NCBI RefSeq assembly: GCF_900156805.1
Contig: NZ_FTOQ01000027.1
Location: 1 to 33,981 of the forward strand
Source of the DNA: Roseivivax lentus
GTDB taxonomy: Bacteria > Pseudomonadota > Alphaproteobacteria > Rhodobacterales > Rhodobacteraceae
DNA length: 33,981 bases
Direction: 5' to 3'
Shown: piece after piece, positions 17,389-26,974 of the stretch
Layout of the letters: every line of letters starts with the position of its first letter
Position numbering within the stretch: the stretch's first letter is position 1
Made by a program: the position numbers and the translations under genes
The notes under the pieces: model-generated
What the model was told of the DNA's origin: nothing
The model's database searches: none
What the model saw: only the letters and a program-made list of their open reading frames with translations

Positions 17389-18435
17389 ATGTCCACCGAA
17401 ACGTCCAAGGAAGAAGACCAGACGAACGCCGCTGCGCGCCGCGCCCGAGGAGAATTCGTGCGCGGCGTCAGCGGCTTCCGGAACGTGATCGGCGAGGTGG
17501 ACTTTCCCCCGGAACCTGGGCGGTATCACCTCTTCGTCGCGCTGAATTGCCCCTGGTGTCATCGCGTGACCTTGGCACGCAGCCTTCTCGGGTTGCAGGA
17601 CAGCATCACCATGGACGTGGCCTTCCCGAACCGGACCGGCGACACGGATCCGGCGGGACCCAACCTGTGGGAGTTCGCGCCGGACCGGATTGCCAGCGTG
17701 ACCGGCGGACCGCTGCCCGAATGTACGCCGGAGACGGGAACCGGGTTCGCGCTGCGACTCGCCAAGGAAATCTACCGGCGCGAGAACTCCGAAGAGCAAT
17801 CGTTGCCCATCCTCTACGACAAGCGCGCCGGTCGGATCGTCAATAACGAAAGCGCCGAAATCATTCGCATGTTCGATGACCATGCAGAAGCACTTGGCAG
17901 CACAAGTCCCGAGCGCCCGCGGCTTTATCCCTCTGATGCCGATAGGCGTGAAAGAATTGACGCATTGAACGAGCAGATTTACGTGGCCGTCAACAACGGG
18001 TCCTACAAGGCGGGTTTCTCGAGCGACCAGGCCACCTATGGCAAAGCCTTCGACACATACTTCGAAACAATCGATTCGCTCGAAGACATACTTTCCGATG
18101 GTCGGCCTTTTTTACTCGGCGACACTTTCACCGAAAGCGATCTGCGCCTGTTTCCCACGCTCTATCGCCATGATCCCGTGTACTATGTCCGCATGAAGCT
18201 CAATGGCGCGCGCATTCTCGATTACCCTGCGCTGTGGCGATGGCTCTGCCGGGTCTATGCGATAGAGGGCGTGGCCGAGGCCGGTTCGCTGGTACATTGC
18301 CGGCAGGGTTACTTCGGCCGGTCCTGGAATGGTGTTGTGCCGCTGGGCCCCCGTTTTCCACGGACATATCCTGAGGCCTATTTGCATCCCGAACTCGCAG
18401 GCCCTCTGACTTCACATGGCGGTGCACCCGATTAA
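17389..18435 (+). CDS. Glutathionyl-hydroquinone reductase-like (GST superfamily)
   Basis: A 348-residue cytoplasmic thiol-transferase of the omega-like/xi group, which reduces glutathionyl-hydroquinones back to hydroquinone with glutathione. The thioredoxin-like domain begins YHLFVALNCPWCHRVTLARSLLGL (active Cys near residue 56). LPILYDKRAGRIVNNESAEIIRMFD (about 143-167) is the glutathione-binding stretch, followed by the helical C-terminal domain with KAGFSSDQATYGKAFDTYFETIDSLE and RPFLLGDTFTESDLRLFPTLYRHDPVYYVRMKLN. The usual motif is CPWA; here it is CPWC, giving a vicinal second Cys. It follows the hemerythrin gene closely. Confidence 0.9.
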   Translation: MSTETSKEEDQTNAAARRARGEFVRGVSGFRNVIGEVDFPPEPGRYHLFVALNCPWCHRVTLARSLLGLQDSITMDVAFPNRTGDTDPAGPNLWEFAPDRIASVTGGPLPECTPETGTGFALRLAKEIYRRENSEEQSLPILYDKRAGRIVNNESAEIIRMFDDHAEALGSTSPERPRLYPSDADRRERIDALNEQIYVAVNNGSYKAGFSSDQATYGKAFDTYFETIDSLEDILSDGRPFLLGDTFTESDLRLFPTLYRHDPVYYVRMKLNGARILDYPALWRWLCRVYAIEGVAEAGSLVHCRQGYFGRSWNGVVPLGPRFPRTYPEAYLHPELAGPLTSHGGAPD

Positions 18436-18675
18436 CCTGTCGACTTCCTTGGCCAAGCAGATGGTTGTCCCTCTGTCCACGAGGACCTCGCTTTTCGGCA
18501 AGTTGACCGTAGTAACGCGTGCCTCAAAGTTCTTCGCGCCTTCCACGAGCAAATTACGTTCCGGCCCAGAGCCGCCGTCGGCATTTGTGCCAAGGTAGGT
18601 CCGCAAGCCGACTTCAAAAATGTCGTTTAAGTTTCCGGGCAGCTTTTCGATGTATATGCACCACGTACAGGCGGC
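18412..18675 (-). pseudogene. Truncated gene remnant ending at an IS end
   Basis: A minus-strand frame of about 88 codons is open from the IS end at 18676 to a TGA at 18412 and reads like real protein (IEKLPGNLNDIFEVGLRTYLG, LLVEGAKNFEARVTTVNL, TTICLAKEVDRLIGC). It has no start codon near its 5' limit, so it looks like the C-terminal part of a gene cut off by the IS element. I do not recognise the family. It overlaps the end of the GST-like gene by 24 bases in convergent orientation, so the true stop region is uncertain. Confidence 0.45.
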
Positions 18676-18805
18676 TGACCTGCCCCACTGAAGAGGTCCG
18701 GTTTCAGTTTTAGTTCATGATGGTCTTGGGAGCTACGGTTGGCGTGGGCGACGACGCGGTCCTGGGTGGCGAAGTCGGCCACGCGACGACATCTGGCACT
18801 GGCCG
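18676..18805 (-). mobile_element. IS3-family terminal remnant (OrfB C-terminus and end)
   Basis: TGACCTGCCCC at 18676 is the kind of terminal sequence seen on IS3-family elements. On the minus strand the last transposase codons end at TAA 18710-18712 and read a proline-rich tail (WPTSPPRTASSPTPTVAPK then TIMN-stop), as many IS3 OrfB proteins do. The same layout (end, then a stop shortly after) recurs at 33400-33440. Only about 130 bases survive; the rest of the element is gone. Confidence 0.6.
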
Positions 18806-19098
18806 ACGTGCAGCGGCTCATCCCAATAGGTCACGGTGTAGAACCAACTGTCCTGCTATAGCCCCGTGGGGCGTTAGCTGTACGATCAAAGGCGATGCTT
18901 CATTAGGAATTCGCCATTGTTTGCTGCTCTCCGATGACCGACTGACAGAAAACGCAACTTTCGGCCCGGCGCCGCCTCCATCGAGCTGAAGTGCTGCCGG
19001 AGTATATTTTTGGGCGCGCCTTGTTTCATGACAAAGGCACAACCACTTCAAATATAAGGAGTCCAATGTGGACTTCTGTATCTCTGATGGAGAGAACA

Positions 19099-19347
19099 AT
19101 GAGTAGAGTGGCATTTGGCGCTCTTCTCGCGACCTTGGTAGCCGTCTCAGCTCACGCCATGAGCCCTGAGATAGATACCGACGGGGACGGAAAAGCATCC
19201 CTGGCTGAACTTCAGGCCATCTTTCCCGAACTTACCGAAGATTTATTCCGAGAGATCGATAGCGACGCCGACGGCTTGGTGAACGATGAGGAAATGATGA
19301 TCGCGGTAGGGACCGAGATGCTGCCTGCGATCAACTCAGATGCGTAA
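19099..19347 (+). CDS. Small exported EF-hand protein
   Basis: An 82-residue calcium-binding protein. A signal peptide (FGALLATLVAVSAHA) is followed by two EF-hand loops with the 12-residue pattern: DTDGDGKASLAE (26-37) and DSDADGLVNDEE (54-65), both with Asp at positions 1, 3 and 5, Gly at 6 and Glu at 12. It is probably periplasmic. The ATG at 19099 is chosen because GGAGAG lies 5 bases before it and the signal peptide then starts at residue 1; the frame is open to 18991. The next gene starts 23 bases after its stop, so they may be one operon. Confidence 0.85.
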   Translation: MSRVAFGALLATLVAVSAHAMSPEIDTDGDGKASLAELQAIFPELTEDLFREIDSDADGLVNDEEMMIAVGTEMLPAINSDA

Positions 19348-19370
19348 CGCCGTCAACTGGAGGTCGTCAG

Positions 19371-19733
19371 ATGGAGATGTTTGCAAGGGTCAGATGGATC
19401 TACGCATCCCTGGGCTTGTGGTTGCTCGTCTCTCCGTTCCTGCTCCTTGGCGGACAATCGTCATTGATGAATGCACGGATCGGTGAAACCAGCGTTTTGA
19501 TACTCGGTGGTCTGACTGCGCTTTTGCTGGCCTGTTTGAACAAGCCTTGGCACGATCAAGTGCAGATGGTGGCTGGTGTGACATTGGGTTTGTCGATGAT
19601 TGCAGCACCTCTCGCCCTCGGTCTCGCCGAAAATTCCGTGGCTGTCTGGAACGCTCAGATCATCGGCGCCGTCTTTGTGTTGAGTGCTCTTTTCGAGCTT
19701 TACGACCACTGGTCAGGACACAATCCCCAGTGA
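19371..19733 (+). CDS. Small four-helix membrane protein (SPW-repeat-like)
   Basis: A 120-residue inner-membrane protein with four hydrophobic stretches: WIYASLGLWLLVSPFLLLGG, TSVLILGGLTALLLACL, QMVAGVTLGLSMIAAPLALGL and IIGAVFVLSALFELYDHW. The repeated unit (a helix starting near W, a Pro after S or A, and a short polar turn) is like SPW-repeat proteins, whose role is unknown; here the motif reads SPF and APL rather than SPW. It follows the EF-hand gene by 23 bases with GGAGG before the ATG. Family assignment is tentative. Confidence 0.72.
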   Translation: MEMFARVRWIYASLGLWLLVSPFLLLGGQSSLMNARIGETSVLILGGLTALLLACLNKPWHDQVQMVAGVTLGLSMIAAPLALGLAENSVAVWNAQIIGAVFVLSALFELYDHWSGHNPQ

Positions 19734-19872
19734 TCCTTCTGGAGTGGGGCGATCATCGCCACACTCACCCCTCGCCTCCCGCAATCTTTGAGCCCCAGAC
19801 AATGGCAAGGATCGCAGGCAGTTAGTCCACAATAGCGATAAAGGTGCCTTTCCGGTGCCGGATCGCATAAAA

Positions 19873-20025
19873 ATGAAAGTCAAGACAATGGCTAAAGGCA
19901 ATAATAGCAAGCGCGGCAACAAGGAAGCCAAGAAGCCAAAGAAGGAAAAACCGAAGGTTTTGGCGACAGCCAATACACTCTCAGGCAAGCCCGCTTTGGA
20001 GATCAGTGGAAAGAAGGTGAAATAA
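19873..20025 (+). CDS. Tiny lysine-rich conserved-type protein
   Basis: A 50-residue, very basic protein ([19 protein letters not shown] at its start). If the second ATG at 19888 is used, it has 45 residues and begins MAKGNNS, which I recall as the start of small lysine-rich proteins annotated as hypothetical in many alphaproteobacteria. The lysine-rich first half ([12 protein letters not shown]) would bind nucleic acid or another polyanion; the second half is neutral ([17 protein letters not shown]). It lies between the small membrane protein and groES. The role is unknown, and support is from codon pattern and memory of similar proteins only. Confidence 0.6.
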   Translation: MKVKTMAKGNNSKRGNKEAKKPKKEKPKVLATANTLSGKPALEISGKKVK

Positions 20026-20207
20026 ATCCGGCGCACTTACGACTGGATCCCCGAGCCACACAGATCGATACACGTTGCCGGCACATTGAAAGCCTTAGGC
20101 TGAATTCTTTTTGCGCCAGCAATGATGCTCAGATTCTAATAAAATACCATCATCCAATTCACCAAAACAGCCCCCAATCGGAAATCTTCAGAAGTAGCAT
20201 TTCCAGC

Positions 20208-22157
<1,950 letters not shown>

Positions 22158-22183
22158 ACGACCGCTGGGATGTGGCTTGAGGC

Positions 22184-22398
22184 TTAAAACACTTCAAGCC
22201 ACTTGCTCATCTGCTGACGATTACTCGTGGTGCGCGGAGCATCAATCCATTGTCTCACCAGGGCCGTTGTGATGGCCTCCGCACCGCCGATAGCCAGCCG
22301 TCATACCCGCGCATGACCAATAACAGCCCTTCGTCGGCAGGCTCGTTATCGGCCCACAGCCGACCTTCACTAACATGCCAACGAATGACGGCTTTGAC
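22184..22398 (-). pseudogene. Frameshifted conserved-looking remnant
   Basis: On the minus strand one frame reads VKAVIRWHVSEGRLWADNEP and then LLLVMRGYDGWLS, and stops at once. The next frame continues GGAEAITTALVRQWIDAPRT and SNRQQMSKWLEVF up to a TAA at 22184. One extra G near 22286-22289 would join them into one protein. No start codon is found in frame upstream, and one more G near 22398 would extend it further. I do not know the family. The neighbouring bases also form a weak hairpin (TGGCTTGA/TCAAGCCA, 22173-22201) that may end groEL transcription. Confidence 0.45.
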
Positions 22399-22551
22399 CC
22401 TACTGCCTCGGTCTCTACTCGCCGGTTAAACGCCCGTATTATCTTTTACGATTATATAGGCTCTGTCTCGATCAAAGAATTTGGGTCTTCAGGGCTAAAA
22501 CCCACATGAAGGATCGTCGTCCAAAATTCAGAGTTTCAATTCCCTTATCGA

Positions 22552-23280
22552 TCAATAATCACCCGCATTCAGCACGCAATACTTAAGGACAATGCTCTTC
22601 ACCGTGGCACTGTAGGCATCAAGAGAGATCCGGCGTCGCCGATACTTTGCACGTTTCACGTACCAGTCCTGCAGCAGCGGCTTGATTAGCGCGGGCAGAA
22701 GCTCTGAGGTTTCGGATCGAAACTGTCCCTTCGCTATTCCTTTTTTTATGATGTCCGCAAATAGCGCCTCGGTCAGCGCTTCGCTTTCGATAGCCAGGCG
22801 CCGCTCGGCCGGAGGGAAGCTCTTCGCCTCCATGAATGCGAAAACGAACCAAGCCAGCAAGTCCTCCGTCAGGCGAAGATGCGCGTCGATCATCCATTGC
22901 AAATGCGCGACGGCATCGTCGGTGATGCCTGGCGGCGGCGCTGTCAGCACGGTCTCCACCACATGCGTGACCTGCGCGAGGATCATCCTCAGCAGCGTCG
23001 TCTTGCTGTCGAAATACGCGTAAAGCCCGCCCGTCGACATGCCCGATTCCTCGGACAGGTCGCGCAGGGACATGGCCTGGAAGCCGCCCGAATTCGACAG
23101 ATCGAGCGCGGCCACGAGGATGCGTTTGAGGCGCGGCACGGCGATCGAGGGATTGCGCACCGAGATCGTGTCCTGATGCCGGGCCAGGATATCGCGGCAC
23201 ATGTCTTCCATGCTCAGAGCGAGCCTCTCCTGGGCCCCCTCAGCCACGGAGACATCGCTTCGGTATTTTAATTGCGCCAT
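22552..23280 (-). CDS. TetR-family repressor of the catabolic island
   Basis: A 242-residue regulator. The helix-turn-helix is clear (about residues 48-95: LVAALDLSNSGGFQAMSLRDL, then SEESGMSTGGLYAYFDSKTTLL). The helical ligand-binding domain follows. The N-terminal extension of about 40 residues before the DNA-binding domain is longer than usual. It is transcribed away from the SDR gene, with a palindrome in the 88-base gap, the usual layout of a self- and neighbour-regulating TetR. By context the inducer should be an acyl-CoA or hydroxyacyl-CoA of the pathway beside it; that is an inference. Confidence 0.9.
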   Translation of the reverse strand: MAQLKYRSDVSVAEGAQERLALSMEDMCRDILARHQDTISVRNPSIAVPRLKRILVAALDLSNSGGFQAMSLRDLSEESGMSTGGLYAYFDSKTTLLRMILAQVTHVVETVLTAPPPGITDDAVAHLQWMIDAHLRLTEDLLAWFVFAFMEAKSFPPAERRLAIESEALTEALFADIIKKGIAKGQFRSETSELLPALIKPLLQDWYVKRAKYRRRRISLDAYSATVKSIVLKYCVLNAGDY

Positions 23281-23339
23281 CCCGGGATTTCTCGACTTAA
23301 CGTTGCGGCAAGCTAAGTCCTACTATAAACATAAACGAA

Positions 23340-23349
23340 CGAACGTTCG
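23340..23349. promoter_or_regulatory. Palindromic TetR operator candidate
   Basis: CGAACGTTCG is a perfect 10-base palindrome, extended on the left by a second half-site (ACGAACGAACGTTCG, 23335-23349). It lies in the gap between the divergent TetR and SDR genes, about 20 bases before the SDR start. GAACGTTC-type centres are common in operators of TetR proteins that control acyl-CoA genes. Confidence 0.6.
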
Positions 23350-23368
23350 ATAGGTTGTATTGGGAGGT

Positions 23369-24145
23369 ATGGCTATCGTGGTTTCTTCGCCATTGGGGGA
23401 ATGGCCCGGCCTTGCGGATCGCACGGCCCTCGTGACCGGTGCCTCTTCCGGTCTCGGACGGCATTTCGCACGGCTTCTGGCAGCGCACGGCGTCGCAGTG
23501 ACGCTGGCCGCACGCCGCATCGACCGTATCCAGTCGCTCTGCGAGGACATCCGTAGCGAAGGCGGCACGGCCCATCCGCTTGAACTCGATGTGTCGGATC
23601 CCGCCTCCATTGCGGCGGGGCTTGGCGGCGAAGCCTTCGATATCGTCATCAACAATGCCGGGATCGCGGCGTCGGCCACGGCGCTCGATCATGACGACGA
23701 TACGCTCGACCGGATCATAGACACCAACCTCAAGGGCCCCTTCCGCGTCGCACGGACCGCCGCGCAGGCGATGATCGATGCGGGCAAAGGCGGCGTGATC
23801 GTCAATGTCGCCTCGATCGTTGGTGTGCGGGTGGCCAGCCATGTTTCGGCCTATGCGGCCTCGAAATCGGGACTGATCCAGATGACGCGCGCGCAGGCGC
23901 TGGAATGGGCGCGCCACGGCATCCGGGTGAATGCGCTTTGCCCCGGCTATATCGAAACGGAACTCAACTCCGATTTCTTCGCCTCCGAACCCGGTCAGAA
24001 GCTGATCCGGCGCGTGCCGCAGCGGCGGCTGGGTCAGGTCCGCGATCTCGACGGGCCGCTTCTCCTGCTGGTCTCGGATCTCGGCGGGTTCATGACCGGC
24101 AGCGAACTCGTGGTCGATGGCGGCCACCTCGTCACATCGATCTGA
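23369..24145 (+). CDS. Short-chain dehydrogenase/reductase
   Basis: A 258-residue NAD(P)-dependent oxidoreductase. The Rossmann signature TGASSGLG (23-30), NNAG (95-98), Asn120, Ser149 and the YxxxK pair Tyr162/Lys166 are all present, so it should be active. It closes VNALCPGYIETEL and GSELVVDGGHL as in typical SDRs. By context it would oxidise a 3-hydroxyacyl-CoA or a related alcohol (the LvaD-like position). The start is uncertain: ATG at 23369 sits only a base or so after GGGAGG, a TTG at 23360 is in frame, and GTG at 23378 has better spacing. It opens the plus-strand operon, 12 bases before the dehydrogenase gene. Confidence 0.9.
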   Translation: MAIVVSSPLGEWPGLADRTALVTGASSGLGRHFARLLAAHGVAVTLAARRIDRIQSLCEDIRSEGGTAHPLELDVSDPASIAAGLGGEAFDIVINNAGIAASATALDHDDDTLDRIIDTNLKGPFRVARTAAQAMIDAGKGGVIVNVASIVGVRVASHVSAYAASKSGLIQMTRAQALEWARHGIRVNALCPGYIETELNSDFFASEPGQKLIRRVPQRRLGQVRDLDGPLLLLVSDLGGFMTGSELVVDGGHLVTSI

Positions 24146-24157
24146 AGGACATACGAC

Positions 24158-25366
24158 ATGGATTTCACCATCCCGGCAGAGATCGAGGATTATCGCGCCC
24201 GCATCGCCACCTTCGTGGAAGAGCGTATCCTGCCGCAGGAAGAAGATCCCGCCGCATGGGACGCGCATGGCAACATCACGACCGAGCGGCTGAACGAGTT
24301 GCGCGCGGCCGCCAAGGCGGAAGGGCTCTGGTGCCTGCAGCTCAAGCCGGAAACCGGCGGTCAGGGGCTCGGCAAGGTCGGCATGGCGGTCTGTTACGAG
24401 GAGATGAACCGCTCCGTCTTCGGGCCTGTCGTGTTCAACTCCGCAGCGCCCGATGACGGCAACATGATGGTGCTCGAACAGGCGGGCACGCCCGAGCAGA
24501 AAGCGCGCTGGCTGGAGCCAATCGTGTCGGGTGCGGTGCGGTCGTCGTTTGCGATGACAGAGCCCCATCCGGGCGGCGGCTCGGATCCGGGGATGATGAT
24601 GACCAAGGCCGAGAAGACAGCCGACGGCTACGTCATTCGCGGCCATAAATGGTATATCACCGGGGCGGAGGACGCGGATCATTTCATCCTCATGGCGCGC
24701 ACCTCCGATGATCCGCGCCGCGGTCTGACGGCGTTCCTGCATGACAAATCCGATCCTGGCTGGCGGATCGACCGCCGCATCCCGATCATGGGCCCCGAGG
24801 AACATGGCGGGCATTGCGAGATCATCTATGACGAGCTGGTCCTGCCCGAGGACCGGGTGCTCTTGGGCGAAGGCCTTGGCCTGAAGGTCACGCAGATGCG
24901 GCTTGGCCCCGCGCGCCTGACCCATTGCATGCGGTGGCTGGGTCTGGCCAAGCGCTGCACCGAGATCGCGCGCGCCTATGCGGAGACGCGCGAGGGCTTC
25001 GGCGTCCGACTGGCCGACCGGGAAAGCATCCAGATCAAGCTGGGCGATCTGGCCATGGGGATCGAGATGGGCCGCCTTCTGGTCATGAAGGCCGCGTGGG
25101 AGCTCGATCAGGGCCGCTTTGCCAAGAAGGAGGTGTCGATGGCGAAGATCCACGTCGCGAACCTTCTGCACAAGGCCGCCGATGTGGGCATCCAGATCAA
25201 CGGCGCGCGCGGCTATTCCAAGGATACGGTTCTGGAATGGATCTACCGCTACGCGCGCCAGGCCCGGCTCGTCGATGGGGCGGACGAGGTGCACCAGATG
25301 GTGCTGAACCGCCATCTCGCCACCGAGGACCGGGATTTCTGGAAGTGGGACGCCGCGACCAACTGA
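24158..25366 (+). CDS. Acyl-CoA dehydrogenase, ACAD10/11-like
   Basis: A 402-residue FAD flavoenzyme of the acyl-CoA dehydrogenase family. The stretch SAAPDDGNMMVLEQAGTPEQKARWLEPIVSG (about 100-130) and SFAMTEPHPGGGSDP resemble ACAD10/11 rather than ordinary fatty-acid ACADs. KWYITGAEDADHFILMART is the FAD strand region. Near the C-terminus RLVDGADEVHQMVLNRHLA places Asp where medium-chain enzymes carry their catalytic Glu, as in the ACAD10/11 branch. In the P. putida lva pathway LvaC, of this type, works on 4-phosphoacyl-CoA. The gene lies between SDR and ligase in one operon; assignment to the ACAD10/11 branch is from motif reading. Confidence 0.9.
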   Translation: MDFTIPAEIEDYRARIATFVEERILPQEEDPAAWDAHGNITTERLNELRAAAKAEGLWCLQLKPETGGQGLGKVGMAVCYEEMNRSVFGPVVFNSAAPDDGNMMVLEQAGTPEQKARWLEPIVSGAVRSSFAMTEPHPGGGSDPGMMMTKAEKTADGYVIRGHKWYITGAEDADHFILMARTSDDPRRGLTAFLHDKSDPGWRIDRRIPIMGPEEHGGHCEIIYDELVLPEDRVLLGEGLGLKVTQMRLGPARLTHCMRWLGLAKRCTEIARAYAETREGFGVRLADRESIQIKLGDLAMGIEMGRLLVMKAAWELDQGRFAKKEVSMAKIHVANLLHKAADVGIQINGARGYSKDTVLEWIYRYARQARLVDGADEVHQMVLNRHLATEDRDFWKWDAATN

Positions 25367-25393
25367 GTGTCACGCAAGGAAGGGAGGCCACAC

Positions 25394-26974
25394 ATGTTCA
25401 CAGACCCGCATCTGGCGCCGCGTTCGGCGAATTTCCGGCCTCTGACACCGCTCGACCTTCTGGATCAGGCGCTTGAAGTGCATGGTGCCCGCCCGGCGGT
25501 CGCCTGGGGCGCGCATGTCTGGAGTTACGATGAATTCGGCGCGCTCGTGGCGCGTCTGGCCGGCCATCTGCGCGCGCAGGGCATCGGCGCCGGCGATGTC
25601 GTGTCGGTGATCGTCGGCAACCGGCCCGAGATGATCGCGGCCCATTTCGCGGTCCCGGCCCTGGGCGCGGTCCTGAACACGATCAACACCCGGCTCGGGC
25701 CGGACGACGTGGCCTACATTCTGGATCATGCGGGCAGCAAGACGCTTTTGTGCGAACGGGATCTGCGGCCCGATCTGGACCTCGACATCCCCGTGGACGT
25801 GCTGTGCAGCGCGCCGGGGGCAGGCGACGGGCTCGATCTGTTTGCGGGCGACGTGCCGCCGCTCGACCTGTCTGGGGCGGTCACGGACGAGGCCCAGCCC
25901 ATAAGCCTGAACTACACCTCGGGCACGACAGGTCGGCCGAAGGGCGTCGTCTATGCCCATCGCGGGGCCTATCTGAACGCCGTGGGCAATGTGCTGGCGC
26001 TGGGGTTCACCGCGGAGACGCGATATCTCTGGACGCTGCCGATGTTTCACTGCAACGGCTGGTGCCATGCCTGGGCGGTCACCGCCGCCGGGGGGATGCA
26101 TGTGTGCCTCGACCGGGTGGAGCCGGTGCTGATCCTCGACACGATTGCGGCCCACAGGGTCACGCATATGGCCTGCGCGCCGGTCGTCCTTTACATGCTT
26201 CTCGAACACGCGACCGAGCAACCGCCGGTGCGCGTGCGGGTGGCCACGGGAGGGGCCGCGCCCACGCCCGCACTTCTGGCGGGGCTGTCGAAGCTGGGTT
26301 TCGATCTGCACCATCTCTATGGGCTGACCGAAAGCTTCGGCCCGGCCACGATCAACGATCCGGGCGATTCCTCCGCCGATATCGAGACGCGCGCGGCGCT
26401 TATGGCCCGTCAGGGACGGCGGCATGTCACCGCCGGACGCGCGCGCGTCGTCGATGAGGCGGGACACGACGTGCCTGCCGACGGTGAGACGATGGGCGAG
26501 ATCGTGCTGGCCGGGAACACGGTCATGTCCGGCTATTACAGGAACGCCGAGGCCACGGAGGCCGCGTTCAAGGATGGCGTCTTCCATTCGGGTGATATCG
26601 CGGTGATGCATCCCGACGGCCAGATCGAGATCCGCGACCGGCTCAAGGACGTCATCATCACCGGCGGAGAGAACGTCTCGAGCCTGGAGATCGAAAAGAC
26701 GCTGCACAGCCATCCCGGCGTGCGCCTGGCTGCCGTCGTCGCAGCCCCGCATCCGAAATGGGGCGAAACGCCCTGGGCCTTCGTCGAGACGAAGGTCGCC
26801 GACAGCGTCACCGAAGAGACGCTCGAGCGGTTTTGCCGCGACCATCTGAGCGGATTCAAACGGCCCAAGCGCTTCATCTTCGGCGAGCTTCCCAAGACCG
26901 CGACCGGCAAGATCCAGAAATACAGGCTGCGCGAGGTCGCGCGCGACATGGCCAACCGCGAGGACGTAGCATGA
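25394..26974 (+). CDS. Acyl-CoA ligase (AMP-forming)
   Basis: A 526-residue adenylating enzyme that activates a carboxylic acid to its CoA thioester with ATP. The P-loop-like motif YTSGTTGRPKG (174-184), YGLTESFGP, GDIAVMHPDGQIEIRDRLKDVIITGGENVS and the terminal PKTATGKIQKYRLRE with the catalytic Lys are all intact. It is most like the medium-chain/methylthiopropionate-type ligases in length and motifs, but the substrate cannot be read. The ATG at 25394 has GGGAGG 6 bases upstream; an in-frame GTG at 25367 follows the previous stop directly. Its stop overlaps the next start (ATGA), so the kinase is coupled. Confidence 0.93.
   Translation: MFTDPHLAPRSANFRPLTPLDLLDQALEVHGARPAVAWGAHVWSYDEFGALVARLAGHLRAQGIGAGDVVSVIVGNRPEMIAAHFAVPALGAVLNTINTRLGPDDVAYILDHAGSKTLLCERDLRPDLDLDIPVDVLCSAPGAGDGLDLFAGDVPPLDLSGAVTDEAQPISLNYTSGTTGRPKGVVYAHRGAYLNAVGNVLALGFTAETRYLWTLPMFHCNGWCHAWAVTAAGGMHVCLDRVEPVLILDTIAAHRVTHMACAPVVLYMLLEHATEQPPVRVRVATGGAAPTPALLAGLSKLGFDLHHLYGLTESFGPATINDPGDSSADIETRAALMARQGRRHVTAGRARVVDEAGHDVPADGETMGEIVLAGNTVMSGYYRNAEATEAAFKDGVFHSGDIAVMHPDGQIEIRDRLKDVIITGGENVSSLEIEKTLHSHPGVRLAAVVAAPHPKWGETPWAFVETKVADSVTEETLERFCRDHLSGFKRPKRFIFGELPKTATGKIQKYRLREVARDMANREDVA

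Noticed and set aside
20026-20207. A CIRCE (HrcA) element before groES
   Set aside because: No TTAGCACTC/GAGTGCTAA arms are present, and no convincing heat-shock promoter could be placed.
23297-25315. A 672-codon open frame on the minus strand
   Set aside because: It lies antisense to the clear SDR and acyl-CoA dehydrogenase genes and is rich in Arg, His and Asp without motifs; long antisense frames are usual in high-GC coding DNA.
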